The notes: a model not told the origin generated them from the sequence alone. DNA of 64,000 bases from Scedosporium boydii (GCA_002221725.1 NJFT01000005.1:186001-250000), one strand, 5' to 3'; counted from the first letter of the stretch, positions 21,677 through 34,237 are shown. Translations and numbers: made by a program.

Positions 21677-24051
21677 ATGAAGTCTCTCATCCAGAGACGA
21701 ACGGATCAAAACGCATTGAGCGAGATACAACGAAACCAGCAGGACCAAGTTTCCTACCGAATGGCACCTATGCCTCGCGATGGCTACCTCCCCCAGCAAC
21801 AACCCGCAAAGGAGGACCCTCGAGGCCGATCTCCGACTAAGAATGCATTCACTACGCTGACCCGGAAGGCGATGGCCAATGGGGGCAAGTCGAGAGAGGT
21901 CTCACCCACGAAGCCCAAGAAGATCAAGTCTGGCACAAACCTCGCCGATCTACTTACGAGGCCCAAGTCTATACGGAATTTACACAAGCTCATCATCGAC
22001 GAGGATTCCCGCCAGACCAAGGACAAGGAGAATAGGTCCCCTGCGGAACCTAACAGAGCCGAAAGCTCGTTCGTGCCTACGCCCATATACTCTCAATTCT
22101 GCCGGGATTCGGCGACGGGAACACCGGGAGGCACGCACGGGTCTCAGCACTCCAGCGATGCTGAGAAGAAACAAAGGCCTAGATCCTTCCATCCGCATTA
22201 TTACATGCCCAGTAATGGTTCGTCGGACCACATCGCAGGAACAGCCTCTCCGACCAAGACTTCGGGACAGACTTCGTCTTGGGAGAGGTCACCCACGAAG
22301 GGCCCCCGATCTAGGCTTCAAACGGCTTTCGGCCACTCCCGATCCAAGTCTTCGGATGCCGCCTCAGCAGAGCCGTATATCAACCCCAAGGATATCGACT
22401 CGCACCTCGAAGCCATGCTGAATAGAAGGAACATCCCCGAAAACCAGAGGTACAAGATGAGGAATCTTAACGACACGATCAAGATGGAGTTTATCCGCCA
22501 GGACTGGGCCGAGATGCAGGCTTCCAGAGTCGACAGTGCCAAGTCGAATGGGCCCAGGGCGAGCCCGGAGGCACAATCTCCAACTGCTACCGGACTCGAT
22601 CAGGAGGAAGCCAAGCCTAAGCGAAACCGCGGAAAGAGCTTCACGCTAGCTCGCGGCAACAAGAATTCAGGCTCGTCGGGAAAGAAGTCGAGGGTGGAGG
22701 GAACCCTTGGCCGTCATTTCCGAACCAAGTCTACCGAGAGCATTAGCAGCAGTGATCGGCCACTATCTGGTATTTCTACTTCGTCTGGGAGCGGCATCCT
22801 TTCTAAGATTAAGCTCGGACAGGGCCCTGGAGATTTCGTCTCTTACCTTAGAAAGGTCACTAAGCCCGAATTAGTCGAGGTTGGCAAGTTGCACAAATTG
22901 CGGCTTCTCTTGAGAAACGAGACCGTTACGTGGACCGAGGACTTCATCCAGCAAGGCGGAATGAAGGAGATTGTCGATCTCCTGACCAGGATCATGGAAG
23001 TTGAGTGGAGGTACGTTAAACTATTCTGGAGCGTAGGTGAATCCCGATGATCGGGCTCTCTAACGTATTTTATAGGGAGGAGCACGAGGACGCCCTTCTT
23101 CACGAGGCTTTGCTCTGTCTCAAGGCCTTGTGCACCACGGCGTTGGCGCTTCAGTACTTGCATTCGATTCAGGCTTCGTTATTCCCGAAGCTGCTCCATA
23201 TGCTCTTCGATCCCGAGAAGAAAGGTCCGAGCGAGTTTACGACCCGGAACATCATCATTTCGATCCTCTTCACGTACATCGAGTCGGCGTCGGGACATGA
23301 GAGGATCTCCCGTGCTAAAACCGTCCTTGGACATCTCCACGATCCGGAACCCCCCGAGGAAGAGCGACCCGTTCCGTTTGTGCTGGAAATGCGACGTGAC
23401 CGCCCCTATCGTGTCTGGTGCAAAGAAGTCACCAACGTAACCAAAGAAGTTTTCTGGATATTCCTCCACCACCTCAACATCATCGCCCTCAACAAGCCCG
23501 ACGAAGCCTCAGCCGCCCCCAACAAGCTCGACAACGATGACCTCGCCTACATCAGCCGTCACTTCCCCCAAGAACGACCGCCCGTCCCCGCAGCCCCCTA
23601 CGTCGGCGGAGTCGAGTGGGACGCCACCAACTACCTCGCCTCCCACCTCGACCTGATGAACGCCATTATCACCTGCACGCCCACCGCCGCCGCCCGCAAC
23701 GCCCTCCGCGCCGAGCTGCGCATCTCGGGCTGGGAGCGCTGCCTCGGCGGCAGCCTGCGCCTCTGCAAGGAGAAGTTCTACGGCGCCGTGCATGACGGCC
23801 TCAGGACCTGGGTCGCAGCCGCTGCAGAGGATGGCTGGGACGTAAGGGACGTGCGCTACGGGCCGCCCGCCGACGCCCCGCGGAGCCCCGTCAAGGGGGT
23901 CGCCGGGGGTGGTGCTGGTGGCATGAAGAAGAAGATTGAACCGCCGCCGAAAATCGAGATGCCTAAGCTCGACTTTGGGCTTGACGCTGGCTCGGGCCGC
24001 GCGGCGCTTGCTGCTGCTGGGCGAGAGGGGGGTTTGTCGTGGCTGGACTAG
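21677..24051 (+). CDS. rid1: rid1-like protein with formin-type GTPase-binding domain
   Basis: Exons are 21677..23010 and 23076..24051 (intron 65 bp, GTACGT donor), giving 769 residues. The N-terminal 240 residues are Ser/Pro/Lys-rich and probably disordered. From about residue 247 a Drf-GBD/FH3-like region starts (NIPENQRYKMRNLNDTIKMEFIRQDW) and continues after a spacer (PGDFVSYLRKV...LHKLRLLLRNETVTWTEDFIQQGGMKEIVDLL...EALLCLKALCTTALALQYL). These patterns match the Rho-binding and armadillo half of formins such as SepA/Bni1. No FH1 proline tracts and no FH2 actin-nucleating domain follow. The protein ends with a Gly/Ala/Pro-rich tail. Proteins of this build are annotated in fungi as GTPase-binding protein rid1, and a role as a Rho/Cdc42-type effector or scaffold is inferred. 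I am sure of the domain and less sure of the name. Confidence 0.8.
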
Positions 24052-25559
24052 GAGCAATCGATTTTTCTGGTTGCTGGGGAGTCTTGTTAAATGGGGCGAG
24101 AGTGAGCCAAGTTCCGTTTTTTTTTCTTCTTTGATGCGTGGCGCCAACACTGGCATGAAAAGGACTGCATTTGCATCATGGTTACACAGGACGGGCAAAC
24201 GTTTTTTCACCTTTTTCCCACCTTTTTGTTTTCTTTTTGTTTTCCCTTAATGAGAATGTCAACATCTAAAATGGAGTGATTGATGAGCTGAGAGGAGGAG
24301 GACATGCATAACATCACACACAGATCAAGCCGGCAGGTCATGCAATATCGACAACAGCGTGGGATCGAATGCATTTTGTTCTGGGGGAAAGGGAGGGGGA
24401 GTGAGACGAAGAGGAAAAGTAAATCGAGCATATCGAAGCATGGCCTCCAGTGACAAGGAAGTGTTTGGCTGCGCAAATCGGCCAGCATCTGCTTCTCTCA
24501 TCCTCGCTCTTCCCCCGTCCCTTATGCAGACTGAAGGGTTTCATGTTTCTTTTTTCTCTGTCTCTTTTGTTTTTCTTCTTGTTAACATTGGTCTAGGCGT
24601 AGGGTCATGGGTTCTCTGGTTGTTTTGTCTTAATTTTTCCTGTTATTTTTCTTTTTTTCTTTTGTCTTCTCTCCCTTTTCCGTTGTGCATTTTCGTCTGC
24701 TTTTTTTTCCACTTCTTTTCGAGGATTCTCCACTGTGCTTCGTCTACGTTTCGTTTCCCTCCTTTCTCGAGTCTTCGTCCCTTCTGTCGAAGGAGTGGGA
24801 CTGGCAAAGGCGGAAATAAGGGGGGACTATGCGCGGAATCAAGACAAGGCAAGAAGGAAGAGGGACCAAAAAACAAGAGAAGGATGGAGGACTGGGTGGC
24901 GGAAACCTAACTTGCTTCCTACCCTGTCCCTTTCCCCTCTTCTCCAAGCTGACACCCACCCTCCCTTGATCTAGGTGGTGTTGACCAAACTGCTACCAAG
25001 TTTCTTCTTTTGGGGGGTTAAATTATGAATAGTCTCATGCGTATGAAGGTAGCATGTCTTAATGAATTGATGACAACACTGGAAAACTAAGACCAAAAAT
25101 TGAAGAGAAATCTGTCCAAGATGTGTTGGGAGGGGAGGCATAAGCAAAGACCCTTCCCCCCCTCCGACAACACGCATAGATTCAAACCTCTCTGGTTTCT
25201 AGCTCTGAGTCACGGAGGGTCAGTCTAGTGACCATCAACCAAGGCAGCCCAGGCCCATGCAAGAGTCGATGGGGCAAAAGAAGAAGAGGGGCAAGGTGGA
25301 GGCACGGAGGAATGCTTTTAGGCCCTAGATACGCATTGTGGCGTCTCGGTCAGACCCTTGCTCTATTCTCGCATCTCATTGTTCAGTTCGTACGGAGAGT
25401 GCTTCGAGATATGCCCTCGTGGGTGCGCCGGTACCGAATCAACTCTCGAGTATTGCCTATCCATGGTAACTGCCGATCACTCTCTTCCCAGAAGCCTCGA
25501 CGTAACCCCCACCCGCCGCGAAGACGTGCTTCCCGATGAGAGGGGCTCCGAAGCGCTAG
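24052..25559. other. Gene-free stretch between convergent rid1-like and RraA genes
   Basis: It contains the 3' flanks of both genes and T/C-rich low-complexity segments (about 24520-24790). No coding frame is supported. The frames seen are Ser/Phe- or Arg/Lys-rich translations of the pyrimidine-rich DNA. Confidence 0.5.
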
Positions 25560-26394
25560 CTAGAGCTTGCCCCGGTGCGTCTTGAACGCTTCATGCACTG
25601 ACATGCCACTAGCAACGGCCTCCTTCACCCTATCGTCGGCGGCAGTAAGCTTGGGCAGCAGGTCGGCGACATCGCCGACCTTGTCCTGTGGGATAACCAC
25701 CACGCCGTTGGCGGGGTCGCAGAATACAAGGTCACCAGGGTTGATAATAGTACCGTCTACCTCGAGAGGTACCTGTACTGCCCATGGAACACTCCCAGCC
25801 CCAGCTCCCACCGTCGACCGTCCTCTGGCCCATATCTGTAAAACTCTCTTTAGTGATGAGGAGGGAGATGAAGCTTGCGGGGGGGGGTGCCGCATGATCT
25901 GGGCATGCGACTATCATGAACCCAACCCAAATAGGGCTTCGGCAGAGGTAGAGACAGCAACTTACCGGCAAACCAGTGCTCCTTAGCTCTTCGAGATCTC
26001 TAATCCTTCCAATGGTCACAACGCCTTTTGCGCCACGCACTTTCATGCGAAGCGCCATGATGCCGCCGCATACAGCATTCCTCTGGCCATCGGGCTGCTT
26101 CAGGATCACAATCGTACCAGGTTCGGTAATGTCAGACCAGTTGGTATTAGAAGGAACGTTCTTGGGCGGGTTTTCCAACGTTACGCCCTTGGGAGCAAAC
26201 AACACAGTCGACGCCGGAGCAATAGTTACGGGGGCGTCGGTTGCCTCTGGTTGGCTGTAGGGATCGACATCGGCAAGAAACCCGGCACCAGGCACCTTCA
26301 GGCGAAGCAGCGCATCCGAAATGTCACAAGCTGTATACTGCCTCAGGATGCTCACCGAGTCCTGCGAGGATTCGGCTCCCTTGGTATGCGCCAT
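25560..26394 (-). CDS. RraA-like / HMG aldolase family protein
   Basis: Exons are complement(25560..25835, 25966..26394); the intron is 130 bp with GTAAGT and TTACAG. The product has 234 residues, normal for the family. Motifs: TACDISDALLRL at residues 22-33, GGIMALRMKVRGAKGVVTIGRIRDLEEL with the family G-x-x-RD metal/substrate signature (GRIRD), then ARGRSTVGAGAG and GDLVFCDPANGVVVIP after the intron. Members are trimeric, divalent-metal 4-hydroxy-4-methyl-2-oxoglutarate or oxaloacetate aldolase/decarboxylases related to bacterial RraA. Fungal members are cytosolic with no signal peptide. The exact keto-acid substrate here is not known. The gene is convergent with the rid1-like gene and starts next to a large empty region. 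Confidence 0.9.
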
Positions 26395-29300
26395 TGTGAA
26401 TAAGGATGACCAACAGAAATTGGGGGTGTGCGGAAACCAAGAGGGAGGAGCCCTAGCGTGTGAAATAATGCCAGGGGCCTTTGAGAGAGTCGTGAAGGGA
26501 TTAAGGACGGGTGAAGGGAGCAAATAGCAGTCGTGCGGGTCCCCACCGCGGGAGCTACCGATGCCTAGGTGAAGGAGCGTGTTCGGTCACACAAGGGCTG
26601 TCGGTAACAGTTGCCAACCTGTGAGAAGCGACTGAGTTGGATGGGATGCTAGCTCGTGTGCGTGATACAGTGTAGTAAGTCGTACTCCGGCACTATCCCG
26701 ATGGATCTTATTTCGGTCCAATGTTTACTCGACGGCGTTACCGATGCGCAACGTTCCCGTTACCCGAGGTTCAGCACAAACGTTATCGGGCCATGTGTCG
26801 ACGTGGGCGTCGGTCTCATGCTTTTGCTCGGCAGCACCTGTGGTGAAGCGTGTCGTTAGCAACCATGGTGCGCTGGAGCGCACTGGCCAATCGGACAAAC
26901 ATTGCCGAAAATCGGAGTCGCCAGCTTCGAAGGGTGGAGGAGTTGTCAGCAGCGACTACTTGTTACTTGTAAATTGATGTTGTGGTGAATGAATGGCTTC
27001 GGAAGAGACGCAGTGACGCAGTTGGAGCCGCAGCTGTTCTTCGTCGGTTGCGTGGAGCTATTCCGCTTAGGGTATGAGGTATTGTCCGCTGGAATGGTGG
27101 CTGCAGAGTTGGACTCTGTCGACCGGGTTGAATATCTTTTTCTCCAACAAGGGTTGTGGTGCTCAGCGGTACATGCAGTGACGTACTATTATATACGCCA
27201 AGCCGTCAAGCAAGGACAAAGAACCAGGGGCCCATGGAGATGACGCCGGTGTACAAAGGAGTGAAGGTGCGATGAAGAAGGCGTCAGAATTGGTGGGTGA
27301 TCAAGGCGGGTGACTGGCTGCTGACCGGCTTGGAACCTCCCCTACATCGCCCCCAAGACCCAGACCATATAAAATTGTCCGAATAAGCGGAAATTAATAT
27401 TGATCAATTCCCACTCTGTGATACAAGGCAGTTTATACATATCAATGATGGTATGAAAGGGTTACGAGCCGCTATGGCATTGGGGGTTGCACAGGATGCG
27501 ATGCCTCCATGACCAGTCATTGGGTGAAGCTGCGCTACTGACTGGTAATAGTGGTTCCAATGTTCCTGCCATTGTCTCTGCCACTCGTTAGACCCGGGGC
27601 TAGTCGGGGACGGGGGATGGCAGGAACGACAGAGCCAATGACCAATGAGTAAGGCGCACTTGCAAATTGAATTGCGCATTAGTCTCTTATATTATCTCGT
27701 GGTGTAAGCAAGACTAGCCTCATATGCTGGAAGGGGAACAGGTGCGCACCTGGAGGGCGGAGAGAGCCTTCCTTCTCTGATTTTCTACGCAGCACATCTA
27801 TCTCTGCTTTCACATTGCGATTTTACATGGGGGTTGAAGGGGTGAACGTAACTCCCGTCCCAGAATGGGGTACTATGATGCTGGATAATTGGGGACTGCA
27901 CCCTGCCCAGCTGTACCCCGGTACCGTCTGATATTGTGAGAGCCACCTTCCCCGTATGACAAGAATGAGGGCGGGTGGAGGCGGGGATAACAGAAGAATA
28001 ACATGTATGGACAGGGCAAGGCAAGAACCCCCAGAACCACAGTCTTTCGTGTAGGGCAGGAAACTCACCCATGTTTCTAGGAATACATCATGAATGCCAG
28101 TGATAAGCCGAGTTGAGACCAGCACTCCCTGACATCACTTCATGCACTTGAAGTAGAATAAGTCGGAGGCAGGACCTACATATGCGGTGGATGTTGAGGA
28201 AATGGGATTCGGAACCATTTTCTGACCAAGCAAAGAAGCAAAAAAGGCAGTCGACGTCAAGCTTACACGTATGATTGAGGTGGGTCTCACTGAGTTGGGG
28301 ACGGGATGCATCGTTTACGAAGTATATGCGTAGGGCATACCGTCATTTATATTACCATTTCTCCGACGTTTGGATGGAGTGACCCGGCCGTAAGGGATCT
28401 GGCCAGTGAAGGGTCAAGGACGTGACCGAGCCCGTCTGTTCGTAGGCAGATACGGATTGGTTCGAGGACCTCGGGATATACCCGCTGACTTGGCTCGGGT
28501 TCACACTATATTATGTATGTCCCGTACAGTAGTGCACGCTAGCTCATGGAACTCGCATGTGCAGCGAGGTCCTTCACCCCTCCCTCTGCTACGATTATGT
28601 GTAAGTGGCTTCTGGATGCAAGCTCGACGATCCCGGACCCAATCCCTGACCGGTGAGAAACGGCTGTTCCCTGTTTCAAGTCGCCGGGGGGAGAAGACTA
28701 GGGCAAAGTACCTGATATAAACGATCTTTTCGGGCAAGTCGGGTGTGATGGTTTGAAGGCGGTCAAGACTAGCGTCGCCCACAATAACACCTTCCACGGC
28801 GAGGTGTGGTGAGATTTACCCAGTGGTGCTTGCCCAAGCCCTTGTTCTTATCCCTGTCACGAATAGGAGCCACCAGAATATGGATATTATTACCAGATGG
28901 CTTGACCGAGCCGTGACTTCTAGGCGCTGGAGATGTACGAAGTAAGTCAACGGGTTGAAAGATAGAAAGGAATCAGAATTATTGAAGAATTGATGTCTTG
29001 GGACCTTCTTCTGACCTCCGAGGGTTCATGGCCGGCGAGTTGATTTGTTCAGGGTGAAGTCGGGGAGTATCATTGAGAGGAGACCCGAGTAGTACGTCTT
29101 GGCAGAGTCACTCAATGCATCTTATACTGTACCTATTGTGCGTTTACACCGAAGGCTGAGGGTGATATATATTGAACCGAAGTTTGCTCGCGTGTCACTG
29201 GGCTGACCCCACACCGCCCTTCACCAAGCAACGCTTCTTTCAGAGCATGGGGTGGTTCCAAGTCAAGTCTTCCGAAGGGATATACACTTACAGCAACATG

Positions 29301-31955
29301 CAAAGGTGGAAGTATTTAGCGAGAGCCACATCAGAGGCGTGCCCGTTATCCTCGAGAAGGGGCGGGGGGGTCCAAGATCCCACATCGTTCTCCTCTTCGC
29401 TGGCTGCAACCCTAGGGACACATGATGATGCCGATGATGCAGGATATCGACAAGTTAACGACCTGGACGAGATCGAAGCCGTTTCGAGGAGGGGTAGTGC
29501 TATCGAAGTGTGGGATGAAAAGAGGGTTTGATTTCCTCCCACGCCGGGCGACGATCCTGACCGCGGCAGGCATACGCATTGACCAACGTTTCCGTTCACG
29601 ATGATTCGCGCTTTGGTTACCAGCGGCGCGGGTTGGTGAAAGCGGAGCGCGTTGGCATGAAAATACTAGAGTCCCGTGCAGCAAAGTTGCTTCTAGTGGT
29701 TTATGGATCAGGGATTGGCATGGGAACCCTGATGAAGCTCGGTCCTTAAGGTGGGGGAGGACGAGTGGACAGAGCTTCGAACTTGGCCTTGCCACGATGG
29801 TCGGCTTATGCGGGTCCGACCGCCTCGGTCAACTGGCCCTCTAGGATGGGGGAATGGGACAAGCTTGTGGTCGTGACTACGGTAGAGGAGCTAGATGATT
29901 CGAGGCTATACATACTTCGTACCTAGAGTTCATTTATGCCCGGGACTGTGCTTGGGGAGAGGTGTAATAGCTTCTCATGACGACCTACGACCTTTCCGCG
30001 ACAACGAGATGTTACCCTTGAAGAGACCTTTTCTTGGTACAAAGGTACACTGATATTCTACTTGCACAAAGCCCTGCCCAATGCCCAATGAGAGTTTAAT
30101 CCGTTAGCGCTCGGAATTAAGTCCATGACCACCTCCTCTGAAGACAGACCTGCCCGTATCTGATCGCCGACAAAAAGCACCTGGGGCAAAAGGTGCCCAT
30201 TTCTCTCTGGGGGAGCGACATGTAGTGGGGTAAATCACGTCGCATCAGGGCTATCAAGGGATCTCTGCAAAGGCCAAGAGTCAAATGGTGGATGAGAAGC
30301 TAGAGCCATGGCATGTGGGTAGAGAGATGTGATTTAGCGAAGCACCAAACATGATGGAGGAAGCATAATCGAGTCTTCTGGCAGACGCTCCGGAGCGAAT
30401 TCTCACTCAGTTGCGACTACTTGGCTACGAAGGCTCTCCTACCTGTGCCGGAAACGAGTCGAAGGGTAAAGAGAACTGGGGACACAGCAGCTCCTTCATC
30501 CCCAGTTAGGCCGGCCAACCGAAAAAAGGATGACATTCATATGTCGCATCGTCTGGTTATCGATCTGACACCACCTGTGGCTAAACCATATCCATCATTC
30601 TTTTTCTCCTTTCTCTCTTCTTCGCAAGGTTGTTGGTCCAGACCTGCTGTGCCATTGGATACCATCCCAGAGGTACACTTCACTTAGCTTAGAGTCACAT
30701 GTGCCGCCCCAAACAACTTGGGAAGCTGCAGCGCCCCTCGTCAGCGTTTTGATAGATCAATTTATAGACCGAGTACGCGTAAGTGAGGTACCGAATGTAG
30801 TGCAAATCCCGTGTTGTGAGGGAATTGGAAGGCATGAGTGGAATTGAGCAATGAAGTTGTGACTGCCCGTTGCCAGCTAGCGGACTTGTCTTGGTCTGGT
30901 CTTTGGATTACATACTTCGTACTTCGTACACTACTTGGTACTGCCACCAGGCACTCTCTTTGCTCCAGCCAGCAGCTTCGACCAAGACACTACCGGCACA
31001 CCATACCATACCAAGACACACCACCACACGTAATGCGCGTTGCCCCCAAATTTCCCTTTTTAAGCTGGGCCAAATTCGCAAGGAAAATCGCTACCTTGAA
31101 CTGCATTTGTAACACCCTCCCTCAAATCTCACCTCACCCTTTCCCCAAATTTGTCCAAACCAGCATCAACCTTGCCCACCCTTTTCCCGCCTCGCGTCCG
31201 GTCCTTCTGGCCTACACTACCCTGGAGACATTGATCAACGTGAACACATCAGATCAGTCCCCTCCCCCACTTTCCTCGCGGCCCAGCTTGGAGGTGTCAA
31301 CTCTACGCTTCACGATACTACTGCCTGTCGGCTCTAGTTACACTAGTTGCTGGCGTTCCCGTAATCCGCTGTACCTTGTACTTTCTCTAGCCGCAACCAG
31401 GGCCGAAAGATACCAGACACCTTTTGGGTCAAGGCCTCGATTCTATTGCCCACTTTCTAAGCCACGCCCACACACCCCCTTCCTTTCCTCTGGGTCTCTT
31501 CGCCTTTGAGCAGCCACTTTCGTGGTCCATACATTGTATTCGTGCAGATACTGGGGCTGCTTGACAGACGCCTCAAACACCTCACACACACAGAGACGCC
31601 TAGGCTCATCCACGTTCCCTTGTTCGTTCTTCTGCCTCCGTCCCTCGCTTTTCGACGCGACTCACCACATTCCCGGTTGTCCACTCCGCATACTCGCCTA
31701 CCGCCGACCGAGCAGGTAGCTAAACATCCCAGCAGCCTTTTCCGAGAGAAGCGCTCCTTCTGCTGCCTTTCCGTCCTGGACGACCCAGGTTCTTGACCCC
31801 ACCCCACACCAAGACTTACCAGATCTCCCAAAAGCTCTGCAGGTCGTGCCGCGAAGGGCAAAGACTTGGTGGCTTTTGGAAAGCAAAAATAAAAAATAAA
31901 TAAAAAAAGAGGCTAGGTTCTATAATCGCCATTCAGCGCTTACCGGCCTTCGAAA
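26395..31955. other. 5.5-kb gene-free stretch
   Basis: No frame in this interval looks like a protein. Those of 80-220 codons near 27404, 28406, 29172 and 30838 have random-looking composition and overlap frames on the other strand. TACTTCGTA or its complement occurs at 28316, 28936, 29913, 30913 and 30920. The last 1 kb is C/T-rich and probably serves as promoter and leader of the WBP2-like gene. No repeat family or RNA gene was recognised by eye. Confidence 0.5.
30913..30928 (+). repeat. Tandem overlapping TACTTCGTA pair
   Basis: Two copies of the 9-mer TACTTCGTA overlap by two bases (30913-30921 and 30920-30928), about 1 kb upstream of the WBP2-like start codon. This is one of several occurrences of this word in the window. 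Confidence 0.8.
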
Positions 31956-33223
31956 ATGTCGATAAAGTAAGTTAGATCCATTCTTCCTCTCTTCCTCTCT
32001 CTCTCAATCTCTTTCACTCAAGCCTCTCTGCATTCCTCATCCCTGATCGTTCCCCTCCTCCCACGCCGGCCAACTATTAGCTTCCCTCTCCCCATTCCTA
32101 CTTCAAGCATCATATTTGCCATCCTCTTCGCTTGCATCTCGCTGCTGCGTTACCTCCCTTTTCTTCTTCTTGCCCTGCTGGCCCACCCCCTTATGTTACG
32201 CTATCTGTAGGGTAGCCGTGCACTTATTCTGTACCAAACCCTTCTCGGTCTCTAGTAGTCTTTAGACTCTCCTTTTCCTTCCTAGCCTTACGAACAACCT
32301 CACTTCCTTCCCTCTCTTCGTCATGACGGACCAGTATCTCCAGGAGCAACATACATATGCTATTGCCCGAAATGCCCATTCAGACGTTGCACCCGTGAAC
32401 CACGAACCTGATGAGAGGACCAGTTGGGTGATGTTATCGCGAACTGGGGAGATTGTCAGACTGCCCCATGAGCACATACTGCATACTACGGGCTCCAGGG
32501 TGAGCATCGACCTTTCAGTCCCGAAATCTCTTCAATCGCGGACACCGACACCATTTTCTTTGAAAAGCGACAACGGAACCGCCTATATAACGAACCAAAG
32601 GGTAAGATGACACTGCCACCAGTTCCATGCCGGCACATAATACGTGTGTTCGCATCGACAGCTTTCCGTCGAGATCCTTTCTAAGCTTTGTGTACACCGG
32701 ATAGATAATCTATTTACCTTCCAAGCCTACGGAAGAATTCAAGTCCTTTGCCGCACCAATACTGAACTTTGAGGATTCCCACATCTCATCGCCGTGGTTT
32801 GGATCTTGGTATTGGTTCGCCGTCGTCACGCCGGTTTCTCAGGGGGGCATCCCGCCGGACATTGTGCGGGTTGAGGTAAAGTTAACGTTCAAGGACGGTG
32901 GGCACAATGAGTTCAGGGACAAATTTGAAGAGTTGAAGGAGAGGCTTCACCACGTCAGGGACATCGAGAGGGAAACGGGCCAGAGCATCAGAATACCCGA
33001 CGAGCCCTTGCCAGCATACGAGGCACCACTCAACGCACCCAGTTCCTCTACGAGTCGTCTTGCCGCCCCGCAACCCGTCCCAGCCCGATCCGATAGCTCT
33101 GCGAGTAGAGGCCGTGCGCCGGATGATCCACCGCCGGATTATGAGGAAGCTCAAGCGCAAACCATCAGTATGAGGCTCGAAGATCACATTCGGGACGCTG
33201 TGGAGAGGGGTAGTGATGACTAG
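31956..33223 (+). CDS. WBP2-like GRAM-domain protein with PPxY motif
   Basis: Exons are 31956..31966, 32424..32601 and 32705..33223, giving 235 residues. The first coding exon holds only 11 bases (Met-Ser-Ile and two bases of Asn). Splicing over a 457-bp intron gives MSIN-WVML, which is how fungal members of this family begin. The GRAM/PH-like domain covers about residues 4-130 (GEIVRLPHEHILHTT, SIDLSVP, FSLKSDNGTAYITNQRIIYLPSKP, APILNFEDSHISSPWFG, VEVKLTFKDGGHNEF). The C-terminal tail has LPAY and PPPDY, and the latter fits the PPxY ligand of WW domains. Animal WBP2 binds WW proteins such as YAP and Nedd4-type ligases; in fungi an adaptor for Rsp5-like ligases is a reasonable inference. An ATG at 32323 would give a different start but would lose the family N-terminus. 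Confidence 0.86.
31967..32423 (+). other. Long first intron of the WBP2-like gene
   Basis: A 457-bp intron with donor GTAAGT and acceptor CCAG, C/T-rich in its first 300 bp. It is much longer than the other introns in the window (about 57-210 bp) and may hold transcriptional or splicing control elements. It contains an ATG-initiated frame in phase with exon 2 (from 32323) that could serve as an alternative start. Confidence 0.65.
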
Positions 33224-34014
33224 ACGGCGGTTCCTTGATGCTGAGCGAACTCACGGCTTTTTTTTTTTTCTTTGAAAGAGAGAAGCTGGAATGAGATGGA
33301 TTGGACGCCATGATACCACGATTTGCTTAGGTTTAAACGTATTGGCCCGAGGTTTATTGCATTTGTCCGCGCTACCCGAGTCATTCTTGTCATTTCCCCC
33401 CTTCCTGGCCATCATATTGCAAGAAGTGGTTCAGTGAACGAAATCAATCTGTCGATGTTTGGCGAAGGACTGCCGGCCAATATTCCTCTCCAAATCCTCT
33501 CCAAAGGTGGTCGTATGGAGAGTCCACAGTCAGACCGAACTTTCGGTATCTAAGGCGGTGCAGTCCCCGCCAGCCTACCTCGGTACCAGTGAAGGGATAC
33601 GATACGGAGCCTTTAGAGATAGATAGAGTTCCCATGGAACTGGACCTCGAGGCCCAACCTGCACCCTTGGGCTTTTCGTGATCTCATATACGTGCGAGCT
33701 AGGCTCAGAGGCGAAGAAATAGGTCCAACAAACGATGGTAGGGTGTTCGATTCATGGTAGTGGTTGCCGGAGTTCAATAAATTATAAACCGAGAATAACT
33801 TTTCAAAGACAAAGGCAATGCCAATGCGGCAAAAACTCGAGAGTAGCCACGCTCATTCTCTGTTGTTGGATGATGTCGTCCCAAGACCATGTGAACATCC
33901 CTGAAGTACATCATTCTTGTACCTGTAGAAATTCAGCGCACTGGTCCCGTTTTGGAGGCTAAGAAGCCTATACTTGTGCCAAGAGAAAGCACGTGATTCA
34001 AACACAAGCATTAG

Positions 34015-34019
34015 CCAAT
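34015..34019 (+). promoter_or_regulatory. CCAAT box upstream of QCR6
   Basis: CCAATCA context, 269 bp before the QCR6 ATG. CCAAT is the recognition core of the Hap2/3/5 (CBF/AtHAP) complex, which activates respiratory genes in fungi. The link to QCR6 is inferred from position. Confidence 0.4.
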
Positions 34020-34222
34020 CAGACCAAGTCAATTTCCTAGCCAGATTTTCGCCTGAGGATAGCAACCGAGCTCTTCCGAACTGGCTCACACGTCCTAAAT
34101 TTTCCCTTGAGGGACCCCTTCGGAATAGAGTCGAATATCACCTCATCTGGACCGAACAAATTGCCAAACCGTCCACACTCACACCCCGTCCTTTCGTTCC
34201 TCCCGCCCCTTTCCGCTTTTTG

Positions 34223-34237
34223 CCAATCAGCTATTGG
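34223..34237 (+). promoter_or_regulatory. Facing CCAAT / ATTGG pair upstream of QCR6
   Basis: CCAAT at 34223-34227 and its complement ATTGG at 34233-34237 face each other 51-65 bp before the QCR6 ATG. The proximity suggests core-promoter CCAAT elements bound by the Hap complex. Confidence 0.45.

Noticed and set aside
27404..27679. A 91-codon minus frame with several Cys, Trp and Gln
   Set aside because: No family resemblance and no splice or leader signals; isolated in gene-free DNA.
30838..31509. A 223-codon plus frame upstream of the WBP2-like gene
   Set aside because: Pro/Ser/Thr-rich translation of a C/T-rich leader region; no domain. More likely promoter or leader.
32323..32610. An ATG-started frame as the true N-terminus of the WBP2-like protein
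   Set aside because: The splice from 31966 to 32424 gives the family-typical MSIN-WVML start; kept only as a possible isoform.
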